DNA from: Microvirga massiliensis
GTDB taxonomy: Bacteria; Pseudomonadota; Alphaproteobacteria; Rhizobiales; Beijerinckiaceae
NCBI RefSeq assembly: GCF_001006805.1
Contig: NZ_LN811358.1
Location: forward strand, 164,113 to 214,866
DNA: 50,754 nt
Direction: 5' to 3'
Shown here: positions 50,657 to 50,754 of the stretch, piece after piece
How positions within the stretch are numbered: position 1 is the first letter of the stretch
Layout: each line of letters begins with the position of its first letter
Program-made: the position numbers and the translations under genes
The notes under the pieces: model-generated
The model's database searches: none
Told to the model about the DNA's origin: nothing
Seen by the model: only the letters and a program-made list of their open reading frames with translations

Positions 50657-50754
50657 ATAGGACTGAAAAAGCTGCTGGCAATGGCACCGGTTGATTCGGT
50701 GCCGGGGCGCGCTCGTGTCTGCGGCTGCCGGATCCCTGAAATTCAGACGGTGGG

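Overview
The window looks like chromosomal DNA of a high-GC alphaproteobacterium of the Hyphomicrobiales (Rhizobiales), probably near Methylobacteriaceae/Microvirga. The evidence is a bacterial-type cytochrome bc1 operon (petABC), an aerobic hemF beside trmL, an L25-Pth-YchF block, DUF1285/DUF6111/cca synteny, frequent GTG and TTG starts, and a rhizobial-style intergenic palindrome near the right end. The genus is inference. I see no rRNA, tRNA, CRISPR array, intact transposon or prophage.

Layout. Positions 1-4170: the first codons of an OFA-type MFS transporter, a control region with two matched dyads, an acyltransferase-3 membrane protein, a metallophosphoesterase, a NUDIX hydrolase and a GNAT acetyltransferase. 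Positions 4181-11124 (minus): a tight four-gene MoxR operon, MoxR AAA+ ATPase, DUF58 protein, a 935-residue BatA-N/DUF4159 membrane protein and a 692-residue vWA/GATase-like membrane protein. Positions 11314-14598 (plus, divergent): a repeat-encoded small ORF, DUF1285, CoA-pyrophosphatase-type NUDIX, DUF6111, CCA-adding enzyme and a small conserved protein, several with overlapping start and stop codons. Positions about 14.6-20.3 kb: a looser, less GC-rich accessory stretch with a 25-residue membrane ORF, an anchored LTXXQ-like protein, an exported caspase-like protease, a lipoprotein, a Gly/Tyr-rich glycine-zipper protein and a decayed cbtA gene.

Positions 20.3-29.7 kb are core metabolism: hemF and trmL, an ABC exporter, petA-petB-petC closed by a strong terminator, and mtnP-apt-mtnA (MTA cleavage, adenine salvage, methylthioribose-1-phosphate isomerisation). 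Positions 29.7-39.7 kb are mainly minus strand: a tandem MaoC protein, a DUF6894 protein, DUF2189, endonuclease V, an exported protein split by one in-frame stop, ychF, pth, rplY, prs, a lipoprotein and an M24 protein with degenerate metal ligands. Positions 39.9-43.7 kb (plus): uvrC, pgsA, moaD, moaE and a small exported protein.

Positions 44.1-50.75 kb: a 33-residue membrane ORF, an amidase, an extensin-like lipoprotein, a small exported protein coupled to a secreted RNase T2, rlmJ, a glutathione S-transferase, a remnant of an outer-membrane beta-barrel gene next to a palindromic repeat, and a TetR regulator with a dyad upstream. The best candidates for under-described biology are the MoxR/triple-MIDAS operon, the two tiny membrane ORFs too short for usual gene callers, the exported caspase-like region, the 45-bp-repeat ORF overlapping DUF1285, and the interrupted genes at 19.8 and 33.5 kb.
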